64,000 nt of DNA. It comes from Enterobacter sp. RIT418 (GTDB lineage Bacteria; Pseudomonadota; Gammaproteobacteria; Enterobacterales; Enterobacteriaceae). The notes below the pieces were generated by a model. The model saw nothing but the letters and a program-made list of their open reading frames with translations. It had not been told where the DNA came from and ran no database searches. Within the stretch, counting starts at the first letter, position 1. Every line of letters starts with the position of its first letter. The DNA lies in contig NZ_QBJD02000003.1 of the NCBI RefSeq assembly GCF_003057745.1, positions 124,001 through 188,000 on the forward strand, written 5' to 3'. Shown one piece after another: positions 18,453-27,488 of this stretch. The translations under genes and the position numbers were made by a program.

Positions 18453-19901
18453 GTGAACACACTCAACCGTCGTGATTTCCCCGGTGCTCTCTACCCTGAA
18501 CGTATCATTCAGTTTGGCGAAGGCAACTTCCTTCGCGCCTTTATCGACTGGCAAATCGACCTCTTAAATGAACATACCGATCTCAACGCGGGCGTTGTGG
18601 TTGTGCGCCCCATCGACAGCGACTTCCCGCCGTCGCTCAGTACCCAGGACGGGCTGTACACTACGATTATTCGCGGCCTGAATGAGAAAGGCGAAGCGGT
18701 AAGCGAATCTCGTCTGATCCGCTCCGTAAACCGCGAAATTAGCGTCTATAGCCACTACGATGAATTTCTCAGGCTCGCCCACAATCCCGATATCCGCTTT
18801 GTTTTTTCCAACACCACGGAAGCGGGCATTAGCTATCACGCGGGCGATCGTTTTGAAGACGCGCCTGCCGTCAGCTATCCGGCGAAGCTTACGCGCCTGC
18901 TGTTCGAGCGCTTCAGCCATTTCGACGGGGCGAAAGACAAAGGCTGGATTATCATTCCGTGCGAGCTGATTGATTACAACGGCGAGGCGCTGCGCGAGCT
19001 GGTGATGCAGTACGCGCGTGAGTGGGCGCTGCCGGCTGCATTTTCGCAGTGGCTGGAGGAGGCAAACTGCTTCTGCTCCACGCTCGTCGACCGCATTGTG
19101 ACGGGCTATCCGCGGGACGAGGTGGCCGAACTGGAAGCCTCGCTCGGCTACCACGACGCGTTTCTCGACACCGCGGAACACTTTTACCTGTTTGTGATTC
19201 AGGGACCCGCGTCGCTTGCGCAGGAGCTGCGGCTAACGGAGTTTCCGCTCAACGTGCTGATTGTCGATGACATCAAGCCGTATAAAGAGCGCAAGGTGGC
19301 CATTCTGAACGGGGCGCATACGGCGCTGGTGCCGGTGGCGTATCAGGCGGGGCTGGACACGGTAGGGGACGCCATGAACGATGCCCAGATCTGTTCTTTC
19401 GTTGAGCGGGCTATCTACGAGGAGATTATTCCCGTGCTGGATCTGCCGCGCGACGAGCTGGAGTCCTTCGCCCGCGCGGTCACCGGACGTTTTCGTAACC
19501 CGTATATCAAGCACCAGCTGCTGTCGATTGCGCTCAACGGCATGACAAAATACCGCACGCGCATACTGCCGCAGCTGCTGAAAGGGGCGAAGCGCGGCAA
19601 ATTACCGGCCCGGCTGACCTTTGCGCTGGCGGCGCTGATGGCCTTCTACCGCGCGGAGCGTAACGGCGAGCGCTATCCGGTGCAGGACGATGCCCACTGG
19701 CTTGAGCGTTATCAGCAATTGTGGGCGCAGCATCATGACGGACAAATCAGCACCCGCGCGCTGGTGCTGGCGGTGCTGAGCGTAGAGGAACACTGGGGGG
19801 AAGATCTCACCCAACTGAACGGACTGGTTGACCAGGTGACGCGCGATCTCGATGCCATTCTGCTTCGGGGAATGCGTGAGGCGGTAAAACCGCTCTGCTA
19901 A
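18453..19901 (+). CDS. uxaB: Tagaturonate reductase (altronate oxidoreductase) UxaB
   Basis: UxaB reduces tagaturonate to altronate with NADH in galacturonate catabolism. The 482-residue protein has the mannitol-dehydrogenase-family N-terminal nucleotide domain ([21 protein letters not shown] at the start) and a helical C-terminal domain. The conserved substrate region [20 protein letters not shown] contains the family lysine and asparagine. Length agrees with E. coli UxaB. Start ATG-like codon is GTG after CAAGGAACC. A terminator follows nine bases after the stop. Confidence 0.95.
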   Translation: MNTLNRRDFPGALYPERIIQFGEGNFLRAFIDWQIDLLNEHTDLNAGVVVVRPIDSDFPPSLSTQDGLYTTIIRGLNEKGEAVSESRLIRSVNREISVYSHYDEFLRLAHNPDIRFVFSNTTEAGISYHAGDRFEDAPAVSYPAKLTRLLFERFSHFDGAKDKGWIIIPCELIDYNGEALRELVMQYAREWALPAAFSQWLEEANCFCSTLVDRIVTGYPRDEVAELEASLGYHDAFLDTAEHFYLFVIQGPASLAQELRLTEFPLNVLIVDDIKPYKERKVAILNGAHTALVPVAYQAGLDTVGDAMNDAQICSFVERAIYEEIIPVLDLPRDELESFARAVTGRFRNPYIKHQLLSIALNGMTKYRTRILPQLLKGAKRGKLPARLTFALAALMAFYRAERNGERYPVQDDAHWLERYQQLWAQHHDGQISTRALVLAVLSVEEHWGEDLTQLNGLVDQVTRDLDAILLRGMREAVKPLC

Positions 19902-19909
19902 TCAGGACA

Positions 19910-19940
19910 GGGGACGGTCAGCACATGACGTCCCCTTTTA
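19910..19940 (+). terminator. Intrinsic terminator after uxaB
   Basis: GGGGACG (19910-19916) pairs with CGTCCCC (19929-19935), followed directly by TTTTA. Confidence 0.8.
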
Positions 19941-20059
19941 AAACGGATGTGCTTAGTTACAACATACTAAATACCCTTTTTTTTAAAAATCACCTCAGCA
20001 TCGTGCGGTTTTCGCCTCGCAGTAGTTAAATGGCAAACTTCCGTTAACAAGCTTGCAAC

Positions 20060-20075
20060 CGTGATGGCGATCACG
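20060..20075. promoter_or_regulatory. Predicted CRP site upstream of yneE
   Basis: CGTGATGGCGATCACG is a symmetric site that matches the CRP core GTGA-N6-TCAC with flanking AAC/GTT symmetry. It lies 38 bases before the yneE start, so depending on the transcript start it could activate or repress. Confidence 0.6.
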
Positions 20076-20113
20076 TTTAATAGTCGCGCTCTTTATCTTT
20101 CCTGAAGCTGACT

Positions 20114-21028
20114 ATGATTGTTCGTCCCCAACAGCACTGGCTACAACTGATTTTCGTCTGGCACGGCTCGGTCCTGCCGAAGATTTACACCCGACTGCTG
20201 CTCAACTTCCTGCTTTCCATTGCCGTGATCGCGATGCTGCCGTGGTATACCTCGCTTGGCATCAAATTCACCGTCGCCCCGTTCAGCATTCTCGGTGTGG
20301 CCATCGCTATCTTCCTCGGCTTTCGCAACAACGCCTGCTATTCGCGCTACGTTGAGGCACGCCTGCTGTGGGGGCAGCTGATGATAGCGGCTCGGTCGCT
20401 GTTTCGCGAGGTAAAAAACACGCTGCCGGACGATCCGCACCTCGGCGAATTTGTCCGGATGCAAATCGCGTTCGCACACTGCCTGCGGATGACGCTTCGC
20501 CGCCAGCCTCAGTCGGAACGGCTGTCAGGGTATCTCTCCGAGGAAAATCTCAGCAGGGCGATGGCGGCAAGTTCTCCGGCAAACCGCATTCTGCTGATGA
20601 TGGGCGAGTGGCTGGCCGTGCGGCGGCGGGAAGGGCAGCTTTCGGATATCCTTTTCCACAGCCTCAATAACCGCCTGAACGATATGTCCGTGGTCCTCGC
20701 CGGGTGCGAACGCATTGCCAACACGCCGGTGCCGTTTGCCTATACGCTGATCCTCCACCGCACGGTTTACCTGTTCTGCATCATGCTGCCGTTCGCGCTG
20801 GTCGTGGACCTGCACTACATGACGCCGTTCGTCTCCGCGCTGATCTCCTACACCTTTATCTCGCTGGACACGCTGGCGGAAGAGCTGGAAGATCCGTTCG
20901 GCACGGAAGACAACGATTTGCCCCTGGACGCCATCTGCAACGCGATGGAGCGGGACCTGCTGCAGATGAACGATGAAGAGACTATTCCCGAGCGCATCGT
21001 GCCGGACAAGCATTATCAGCTGACGTAG
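20114..21028 (+). CDS. yneE: YneE bestrophin-family membrane protein
   Basis: The 304-residue protein belongs to the bestrophin/UPF0187 family of pentameric ion channels. Near the N terminus it has HGSVLPKIYTRLLLNFLLS. The glycine/asparagine-rich FLGFRNNACYSRYVEARLLWGQ segment and the C-terminal acidic EELEDPFGTEDNDLPLD are typical of bacterial bestrophins, which conduct cations rather than chloride. About four membrane helices are visible. Its 3' end overlaps the convergent acetyltransferase gene by 13 bases. Position after uxaB is as in E. coli. Confidence 0.92.
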   Translation: MIVRPQQHWLQLIFVWHGSVLPKIYTRLLLNFLLSIAVIAMLPWYTSLGIKFTVAPFSILGVAIAIFLGFRNNACYSRYVEARLLWGQLMIAARSLFREVKNTLPDDPHLGEFVRMQIAFAHCLRMTLRRQPQSERLSGYLSEENLSRAMAASSPANRILLMMGEWLAVRRREGQLSDILFHSLNNRLNDMSVVLAGCERIANTPVPFAYTLILHRTVYLFCIMLPFALVVDLHYMTPFVSALISYTFISLDTLAEELEDPFGTEDNDLPLDAICNAMERDLLQMNDEETIPERIVPDKHYQLT

Positions 21029-21564
21029 CGGGCGTTCCACTCGTCGCGGGTAATTTCCCACAGCTCGGAGTCCAACAGCCCGCTGACGTACGGTTTCTTT
21101 TCCGTGCGGATCAGACGCATGCCGCTGCTGGCAGAGATGCGCTGGGAGCGGGCGTTGGCCGCCGCCTTCGGCGCGCGCAGCACCGGCTTGTTCAGGGTGT
21201 TAAACCAGAAGTCGGTCGCCGCGATGCTCGCTTCGCGCATGTAGCCTTGGCCCTGAAACGCCGGAGCCAGCCAAAATCCGCGGTTGTTATCCTCGACGTC
21301 GTACAGGCAGATGATGCCCATCAGCTCGTCGGGTGCGTCCTTGCGGCGAATGCTCCAGAACCAGGCGATGCCTTTTTCCATGTCCGGCAGCGCAACGTTA
21401 TTGACGTAGCTTTCCGCGCCATCGTCCGGGTAGGGCCACGGCACGGATGACACCATGTAGCGCACAATTTCCCAGTGCGGATAGCGCTGCTGGATCTGCG
21501 GCGCGTCGTCCGCCGTCAGCGGCTTGAGCACCAGGCGCGCGGTGGTCAGCGTGGGTATCGTCAT
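21016..21564 (-). CDS. RimJ/RimL-type GNAT acetyltransferase
   Basis: The 182-residue protein starts TIPTLTTARLVLKPL, the classic RimJ/RimL-type N terminus, and carries the acetyl-CoA loop GFWLAPAFQGQGYMREA. RimJ relatives acetylate ribosomal protein N termini; others act on small molecules, so the substrate is open. I chose the ATG with GGAG eight bases upstream rather than the earlier ATG at 21621. The 3' end overlaps yneE. Confidence 0.85.
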   Translation of the reverse strand: MTIPTLTTARLVLKPLTADDAPQIQQRYPHWEIVRYMVSSVPWPYPDDGAESYVNNVALPDMEKGIAWFWSIRRKDAPDELMGIICLYDVEDNNRGFWLAPAFQGQGYMREASIAATDFWFNTLNKPVLRAPKAAANARSQRISASSGMRLIRTEKKPYVSGLLDSELWEITRDEWNARYVS

Positions 21565-21666
21565 CTGCAATTCTCCATTTTCATTCTGCCTTCTGCTATG
21601 TTGATTTTTACCACACTCCACGCAAGCCTGCTGATATTCATTGGCTTACGCAACATCGAGGACAAC

Positions 21667-22107
21667 ATGACCGTAACTATCAGAGCATTGCGCGCAGAAG
21701 ATTATTCTCGCTGGCGTCCGCTGTGGGACGGCTATACCCATTTTTACGGCTGTAGCCTGGACGAATCCGTCACCGCCTGCACGTGGGAAAGGGCGCTGAA
21801 CCCGCATTCATCGCTGTTTTGCCGGGTGGCGGAAATCGACGGCAAGGTGATTGGATTTGCCCTCTGCGTGCTGCATGAAGGCACCTGGTCAACGACGCCG
21901 ATCTGCTATCTGGAAGATCTGTTTGTCGATGAAGCCGCGCGCGGCGCGGGTGCCGGTCAGGCCCTCATCGACGCGCTGATAGCCGAAGGCAAAGCCGAAG
22001 GGTGGTCGAAGCTGTACTGGGTAACGCGCGAAAATAACCCGGCGCGCAAGCTGTACGATCGCTTTGGCGAAGCCGACGATTACGTCCGCTACCGCATTTC
22101 GCTTTAG
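21667..22107 (+). CDS. GNAT family N-acetyltransferase
   Basis: The 147-residue single-domain GNAT has an acetyl-CoA loop of form DEAARGAGAGQALIDAL and a C-terminal NPARKLYDRFG helix, typical of the family of small diamine or amino-acid acetyltransferases. ATG 21667 follows GAGG and gives the family N terminus TVTIRALRAEDY; the frame upstream is open but lies inside the divergent gene's promoter. It is divergent from the RimJ-like gene with 102 bases between starts. Confidence 0.85.
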   Translation: MTVTIRALRAEDYSRWRPLWDGYTHFYGCSLDESVTACTWERALNPHSSLFCRVAEIDGKVIGFALCVLHEGTWSTTPICYLEDLFVDEAARGAGAGQALIDALIAEGKAEGWSKLYWVTRENNPARKLYDRFGEADDYVRYRISL

Positions 22108-22120
22108 CGCCCGCGCGGGT

Positions 22121-22198
22121 TTGTATCACACTGTATCTGCGCCCGAGAGACATACACAGCCTTGCAAAAAGGGCGCTTTCGCACACATCCGCTATACA
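22121..22198. promoter_or_regulatory. Putative response-regulator control region upstream of the hydrolase gene
   Basis: A direct repeat TGTATC (22122-22127 and 22132-22137) lies about 45 bases upstream of a 22-base segment (22177-22198) that matches 25377-25398 at 18 of 22 positions, with shared blocks TTTCG and ACACAT. Both copies stand 50-58 bases before a gene flanking the two-component system. Confidence 0.6.
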
Positions 22199-22248
22199 AA
22201 AACTTGGTGTTATATCCCCGTGAACTCAACGCAATCGGAGATAACACC

Positions 22249-23244
22249 ATGTTTAGCAAATTTGCTTCCTCAACCCTGGCTTTAACCGTTTCACTGGGTA
22301 CCGTCATGTCCTGCCAGGCCGAAGCGACGGGCAAAGACTTCGCTGCCGCATTTAATCAGGTCCATCAAATCAAGGCGGGCGTTCTGAACGTCGGCTACGT
22401 CGATATTGGTCCGAAAGACGGGCAGCCGGTGATCCTGCTGCACGGCTGGCCGTACGACATTCACAGCTACGCTGAGGTTGCTCCCGCGCTGGCGGCGAAA
22501 GGCTATCGCGTGATTGTCCCTTCCTTGCGCGGCTACGGCACCACGCGCTTCCTGTCAGATAAAACGCCGCGCAACGGACAGCCTTCGGCGCTGGCAAAAG
22601 ACGTTGTTGACCTGATGGACGCGCTGAACGTCAGGCAGGCGGTATTCGCCGGTTATGACTGGGGCGCGCGTACTGCCGACATCGTGGCGGCGCTGTGGCC
22701 GGAGCGCGTGAAGTCGCTGGTCTCCGTGAGCGGATATCTGATCGGCAGCCAGGCGGTGGGTAAACAGCCGCTGCCGCCGAAAGCGGAACAGCAGTGGTGG
22801 TATCAGTTTTATTTCGCGACCCCGCGCGGCGCGGCGGGCTATGCCAAAAACACCCATGATTTTGCCCGCCTGATCTGGTCCCAGGCCTCTCCGGACTGGA
22901 AATTCAGCGACGCGACCTTCAGCGCCAGCGCCAAATCCCTGGATAACCCCGACCACGTTGCGGTGACCCTGAGCAACTACCGCTGGCGTTTAGGCCTGGA
23001 AAAAGGCGAGCGTAAATACGATGGCTACGAGCAAAAGCTTGCCGCGCTGCCGAACATCACCGTTCCGACGATTACCATTGAAGGCGGTAACAACGGCGCG
23101 CCGCATCCCGCCCCGCAGGCCTACGCCAGCAAGTTTACCGGTAAATACGAACACCGCACCTTTGGCGCGACCGTGGGCCACAATCCCCCGCAGGAAGACC
23201 CGCAGGATTTCGTTAACGCGGTGATCGACGCGGACAAGCTCTGA
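22249..23244 (+). CDS. Exported epoxide-hydrolase-like alpha/beta hydrolase
   Basis: The 331-residue protein has a signal peptide (about 1-26) and an alpha/beta-hydrolase fold. The oxyanion motif HGWP is at 65-68. The nucleophile elbow GYDWGA places Asp137 as nucleophile, which is the epoxide hydrolase/haloalkane dehalogenase pattern rather than the serine pattern. His311 in VGHNPPQEDP completes the triad. ATG 22249 follows GGAGATAAC; an earlier in-frame start would bury the signal peptide. It precedes a response regulator by 44 bases and shares a promoter motif with the dipZ-like gene. Substrate unknown. Confidence 0.85.
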   Translation: MFSKFASSTLALTVSLGTVMSCQAEATGKDFAAAFNQVHQIKAGVLNVGYVDIGPKDGQPVILLHGWPYDIHSYAEVAPALAAKGYRVIVPSLRGYGTTRFLSDKTPRNGQPSALAKDVVDLMDALNVRQAVFAGYDWGARTADIVAALWPERVKSLVSVSGYLIGSQAVGKQPLPPKAEQQWWYQFYFATPRGAAGYAKNTHDFARLIWSQASPDWKFSDATFSASAKSLDNPDHVAVTLSNYRWRLGLEKGERKYDGYEQKLAALPNITVPTITIEGGNNGAPHPAPQAYASKFTGKYEHRTFGATVGHNPPQEDPQDFVNAVIDADKL

Positions 23245-23288
23245 AATGTGCTATTTTCAATCCGTTACCCCTCATTCAGGAGCCTGCG

Positions 23289-24029
23289 GTGGAGCATATT
23301 GATCATATCCTTGTCGTCGATGACGACAGGGATATTCGCGAACTGATCGTGGATTATCTTGTGAAGTCCGGCTATCACGCCTCGGGCGCGGCCAACGGCA
23401 AAGAGATGCGCGCGGTGCTTGAGAAGCAGCATATTGACCTCGTCGTGCTGGACGTGATGATGCCCGGCGACGATGGCCTGACGCTGTGCCGACAGCTTCG
23501 CAGCAGCAGGCATAAAGATTTGCCAATCCTGATGCTGACGGCGCGCAACGAAGACACCGACCGCATTCTGGGGCTGGAAATGGGGGCCGATGACTACGTG
23601 GTTAAACCCTTTGTCGCCCGGGAACTGCTGGCGCGCATCAAGGCCATTCTGCGCCGTTTTCGCACCATGCCGCCTAACCTTCAGGTAACCGAGGCGGGGC
23701 GGCTGGTGATGTTCGGCGACTGGCAGCTCGACACCGTGGCCCGCCACCTTATTGATAACGAGGGGATGATCGTGGCGCTCAGCGGCGCGGAATATCGCCT
23801 GCTGCGCGTGTTCCTCGACCATCCTCAGCGCGTGCTGACGCGCGATCAGCTGCTGAATCTTACCCAGGGGCGCGACGCCGAGCTGTTCGAGCGCTCCATC
23901 GACCTGCTGGTCAGCCGCGTTCGCCAGCGTTTGAATGAAGATGCGCGAACGCCGGCCTACATTAAAACCGTGCGCAGCGAAGGCTACGTGTTTACGATGC
24001 CGGTGACGATCGTTGAGGCCAGCGAATGA
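23289..24029 (+). CDS. OmpR-family response regulator
   Basis: The 246-residue protein has an N-terminal receiver domain (acidic pocket DDD at 11-13, phosphoacceptor Asp55 in VVLDVMMPG, Lys106 in VVKPF) and a C-terminal OmpR/PhoB winged helix (about 145-240; RSIDLLVSRVRQRL, VRSEGYVF). The GTG start is preceded by AGGAG. Its stop overlaps the sensor kinase start by four bases (ATGA). With the flanking hydrolase and DipZ-like genes sharing an upstream motif, these two genes are its likeliest targets. Confidence 0.93.
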   Translation: MEHIDHILVVDDDRDIRELIVDYLVKSGYHASGAANGKEMRAVLEKQHIDLVVLDVMMPGDDGLTLCRQLRSSRHKDLPILMLTARNEDTDRILGLEMGADDYVVKPFVARELLARIKAILRRFRTMPPNLQVTEAGRLVMFGDWQLDTVARHLIDNEGMIVALSGAEYRLLRVFLDHPQRVLTRDQLLNLTQGRDAELFERSIDLLVSRVRQRLNEDARTPAYIKTVRSEGYVFTMPVTIVEASE

Positions 24030-25321
24030 GGTTATGGCCGCGCTCATTACTGGCCAGGCTGCTGATCGTGGTGTTGTCAGGACTGATTCTGGCGAACTCG
24101 CTCAGCCTGACCCTGGTTATGCTCGAACGCACGCGCAGCGCCCGCAGCGTCATGCTTGGAAACCTGGAGTATGACGTAGCGACCAGCGTGGCCATTCTCG
24201 ACCGGCTGCCCGCAGGCGAGCGCCCCCAGTGGCTGGAAAGGCTGCAGCGCAGCAACTACCGCTACGTGCTTGGTCCCGGCGAGCCGGGGGCTGCCACGAA
24301 GGATAAGCGCTCGCAGGATGCGATTCGCACCTTAACCGATACGCTTTCTCCTCGCTATCCGCTGACCTTCACGGCCGTACCCGGACCGGTTTCGCACATT
24401 CAGGCACATCTTACGCTCGGCGACGGCGAGCCGCTCACCATCGATCTGGTTCCCCGAATGCCGCCCGTCGCCAGCTGGCTGCCCGTGGTCCTGGTCCTGC
24501 AGCTTCTGCTGGTTGCGATCTGCTCCTGGATCGCCGTTCGTCAGGTGGTGCGGCCTTTATCGCAGTTTACCCGCGCGGTGGATTCGCTCGACCCGGCGGC
24601 GCATTCGCCGATGAGCGAAAGGGGGCCGTCCGAGGTTCGCCGCGCCGCGCACGCCTTTAACGCCATGCAGTCGCGCATTCAGTCCTACCTGCGCGAACGC
24701 GCCCAGATCCTGGCCTCGATTTCTCACGACCTGCAAACCCCCATCACGCGCATGAAGCTACGGGTGGAAATGGCGGAAAGCCCCGATCTGCGCGACAAGC
24801 TGCTGAACGACCTCGATAACATGTCGCGCCTGGTGCGGGAGGGCATTGCGTATGCCCGGTCATCAGAATCTCTTGAAGAGACCTCGCTCAAAATGGAGCT
24901 GAATGCCTGGATCAACAGCATCGCCTGCGACTACCAGGACATTGGTAAAAACGTGCAGTTTCGTGCCGCGGACGAGCGCCTTCCGGTAGTGACTCGCCCG
25001 CAGGCGCTGCGCAGGGTGATGACCAACCTGCTGGACAACGCGCTGAAGTTCGGCGATGAGGCGGTTATCGCGCTGGAAAATCACCGGGACAAAATAGTAA
25101 TTCACGTTACGGACAACGGGCCGGGCATTCCTGACGCGGAGCTGGAGGCAGTGCTGCAGCCATTTTACCGCGTTGAAACCTCGCGCAACCGCGAGACCGG
25201 CGGCACGGGGCTGGGGCTGGCGATCGCGGCGCAGCTTACCGCGCAGCTGAAGGGCACCCTGCGTTTGACGAATCGTCAGGAAGGCGGGCTGGACGTGTCC
25301 GTCACGCTCCCGCGGGAATAA
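24026..25321 (+). CDS. Sensor histidine kinase (EnvZ/OmpR class)
   Basis: The 431-residue protein has transmembrane segment 1 at about 10-32, a periplasmic domain of some 115 residues, transmembrane segment 2 at about 152-172, a HAMP linker, a HisKA domain with phosphorylated His234 in SISHDLQTPITRMKL, and a HATPase domain (N box VMTNLLDNALKF, G1 box DNGPGIP, G2 box GGTGLGLAIA). It overlaps the response regulator gene by four bases and is surely its partner. The signal is unknown; the redox and hydrolase neighbours suggest envelope stress. Confidence 0.93.
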   Translation: MRLWPRSLLARLLIVVLSGLILANSLSLTLVMLERTRSARSVMLGNLEYDVATSVAILDRLPAGERPQWLERLQRSNYRYVLGPGEPGAATKDKRSQDAIRTLTDTLSPRYPLTFTAVPGPVSHIQAHLTLGDGEPLTIDLVPRMPPVASWLPVVLVLQLLLVAICSWIAVRQVVRPLSQFTRAVDSLDPAAHSPMSERGPSEVRRAAHAFNAMQSRIQSYLRERAQILASISHDLQTPITRMKLRVEMAESPDLRDKLLNDLDNMSRLVREGIAYARSSESLEETSLKMELNAWINSIACDYQDIGKNVQFRAADERLPVVTRPQALRRVMTNLLDNALKFGDEAVIALENHRDKIVIHVTDNGPGIPDAELEAVLQPFYRVETSRNRETGGTGLGLAIAAQLTAQLKGTLRLTNRQEGGLDVSVTLPRE

Positions 25322-25376
25322 TTGTACGGCTTTGTATCCCGCACGCCATGGATACACGCCCAGACAAAACCCGCCT

Positions 25377-25398
25377 TTTCGAACACATTCGATACACA
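25377..25398. promoter_or_regulatory. Copy of the shared 22-bp motif upstream of the dipZ-like gene
   Basis: This segment matches 22177-22198 at 18 of 22 positions. An upstream inverted pair TGTATC...GATACA (about 25333-25355) echoes the TGTATC repeats at the first site. It ends 58 bases before the dipZ-like start. Binding by the neighbouring response regulator is an inference. Confidence 0.6.
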
Positions 25399-25456
25399 CC
25401 CGCACGGTGAAATGACGTCACTGCAACATCGCAGGTGACGTTTCCGTGAGGTCATT

Positions 25457-26647
25457 ATGTTTCTGATAATTGCGTTTTTGGGCGGGATGGTGAGCCTGCT
25501 CAGCCCCTGTACGCTCCCCGTCATTCCGCTGCTTTTTGCCGGATTTCAGGGGCAGCGGCGGCATATTCTGGCGCTGCTTGCCGGGATGGTCGCCATGTTT
25601 ACGCTGGTTGCGCTGGCGGTGACCGCGGCGAGCGACTGGATCGTCAACGCTACCCTGATTGGACGCTGGGTTGCCCTCGTCGCTCTGACCGCCGCGGCGC
25701 TTGCCCTGATTTTTCCGTCCGTTGCCCAGCGGCTTGCAGGGCCTGCGGTCAGCGCCGGAAATCTTCTTAATACCGGCAGCAGCAGGACGCGCGGCGTGAC
25801 GTCCGCATTTTTAGCGGGGCTTGCCGTCGGCCTGCTTTGGTCCCCGTGCGCGGGGCCGATTTTAGGCGCGATTTTTAGCCTTAACGTTGCCGGGCATTCG
25901 GCTATCGCCACTGGATTGCTGCTGGCGGCATACGGCGGCGGGTGCGCGCTGATGCTGGGCCTTCTGGTGGCGGGCGGGCGCAAGATTGTAGCGCCGCTGC
26001 GCGCAAAATCGGCGCTGATGGAGAGGCTCCGCCAGGGGGCGGGAGTCGTGATGCTGGCCGCCGTCGCGCTGAATGCCACCGGATTATCGTCGGCGCTCAA
26101 GGGCGCGAACGGCGTGGCCGACAGGCTGGAGACCACGCTGCTCAGGCTTGCAAAACCCGCGGCGCCCGCGGTGAAGCTCCAGCCCGTTGTCGAGCCGGTG
26201 ACCAGCAGCGCGTTGCCGTCGCTGAGCGGGGGAACCGGCTGGCTAAACGGTGACCCTGTCACGTCTGAATCGCTGCGGGGCAAGGTCGTACTGGTTGATT
26301 TCTGGACGTGGGCCTGCATCAACTGCCAGCACGCGCTCCCGCACGTGCGCGACTGGGCGAATAAGTATCAGCAGCAGGGGCTGGTCGTGATTGGCGTGCA
26401 TACGCCTGAATATCCCTGGGAAAAGCCGCTCTCGTCAGTCAAAAAGGCGATCGATAAGTGGCAACTGCCGTACCGCGTGGTGACGGATAATAACTACACA
26501 ATCTGGAACGCGTTTGGAAACCAGTACTGGCCCGCGCATTACTACTTCGATGCTAAGGGCCAGCTGCGCTACGCGTCGTTCGGCGAAGGAAATAATGAAA
26601 AGCAGGAGCAGGTGATTCAGCAGCTGCTGAAAGAGGCGCGCTCGTAG
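25457..26647 (+). CDS. DipZ-like CcdA-thioredoxin fusion protein
   Basis: The N-terminal part (about 1-225) is a CcdA/DsbD-type electron-carrying membrane domain with paired cysteines in SLLSPCTLPV and LWSPCAGPI. The C-terminal part (about 260-396) is a TlpA/thioredoxin-like periplasmic domain whose CINC active site lies in FWTWACINCQHALPHV. Together these pass electrons from cytoplasmic thioredoxin to an exported reductase domain, as in the DipZ family. It follows the two-component genes and has a copy of the shared promoter motif. It converges on tam with one base between stops. Physiological substrate unknown. Confidence 0.88.
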   Translation: MFLIIAFLGGMVSLLSPCTLPVIPLLFAGFQGQRRHILALLAGMVAMFTLVALAVTAASDWIVNATLIGRWVALVALTAAALALIFPSVAQRLAGPAVSAGNLLNTGSSRTRGVTSAFLAGLAVGLLWSPCAGPILGAIFSLNVAGHSAIATGLLLAAYGGGCALMLGLLVAGGRKIVAPLRAKSALMERLRQGAGVVMLAAVALNATGLSSALKGANGVADRLETTLLRLAKPAAPAVKLQPVVEPVTSSALPSLSGGTGWLNGDPVTSESLRGKVVLVDFWTWACINCQHALPHVRDWANKYQQQGLVVIGVHTPEYPWEKPLSSVKKAIDKWQLPYRVVTDNNYTIWNAFGNQYWPAHYYFDAKGQLRYASFGEGNNEKQEQVIQQLLKEARS

Positions 26648-26648
26648 T

Positions 26649-27407
26649 TCACGGCTCGCGGCGTGCAACCATAAACAGGCGCGGGAAGGCCAGCAGTATT
26701 TGCCCGTTTTCCTGGAGCGGATACTGCTCCTCCAGCAGGGCATGATAGCGCTGCAGGAAGCGCTTTTGCTCGCTTTCGCTCAGCTCCTGCAGCCACGGGC
26801 GCAGGCCGGTGGCGCTCACCCAGTCGATAATCGCCTGGTGTGACGTCATTTTATGGAAGTAGGTCGTTCGCCAGATATCAACGTCGCACCCGGCGTCCGT
26901 CAGGATATCGTAATAGGCATGCACGCCGGGGAGCGGCTCTCTCCCGCGATCCGGATAGCCTTGCTCGTAGGCCACTTCGCGCATGGCGACATGCGTCGGC
27001 TCAAGCCAGTTGTCCGGCATCTGAATCGCCAGCACGCCGTTCAGGTGCAGCAGAGAGACCAGGTGCGGAAGAAGATCGTAATGCTCAGGGACCCACTGCA
27101 GCGAGGCGTTGGCGTAGATCAGGCTGAGGGGCTGTTCCGGCCGGTACTGGCGAATGTCCGCCTCAACAAAATGGCAGTCCGGCAGCGCTGCGCGCGCCTG
27201 TTCCAGCATCGCCGGGGAGTTATCCACACCGGTAACGTGCGCGGAGGGCCACCGCTGTTTCAGCAACGCCGTGCTGTTGCCCGGCCCACAGCCGAGATCG
27301 ACAACCTTGCTGACGTCATCCAGCGGGACTCTGGCCAGCAGCTCGGCGGCGGGGCGGGTGCGTTCGGCGCCGTACTGCAGGTACAGGGAAGGGTTCCAGT
27401 CGGCCAT
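26649..27407 (-). CDS. tam: Trans-aconitate 2-methyltransferase Tam
   Basis: Tam methylates trans-aconitate with S-adenosylmethionine, detoxifying an aconitase inhibitor. The 252-residue protein matches E. coli Tam (DWNPSLYL at the N terminus, SAM motif [53 protein letters not shown]). Start ATG has GGAGAG upstream. It is soluble and cytoplasmic. It converges on the DipZ-like gene with almost no space between stop codons. Confidence 0.95.
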   Translation of the reverse strand: MADWNPSLYLQYGAERTRPAAELLARVPLDDVSKVVDLGCGPGNSTALLKQRWPSAHVTGVDNSPAMLEQARAALPDCHFVEADIRQYRPEQPLSLIYANASLQWVPEHYDLLPHLVSLLHLNGVLAIQMPDNWLEPTHVAMREVAYEQGYPDRGREPLPGVHAYYDILTDAGCDVDIWRTTYFHKMTSHQAIIDWVSATGLRPWLQELSESEQKRFLQRYHALLEEQYPLQENGQILLAFPRLFMVARREP

Positions 27408-27488
27408 GATTTCTCTCCTTTATGCATCGTCCAGCAAGCATAGCACAGGCAGATACCCGCATCGGGGCAGGTATCTGAGAGCACGCGG

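Noticed and set aside
23265..24047. A 260-codon minus-strand frame across the response regulator gene
   Set aside because: The plus-strand response regulator has all receiver and winged-helix residues; the antisense product is compositionally biased.
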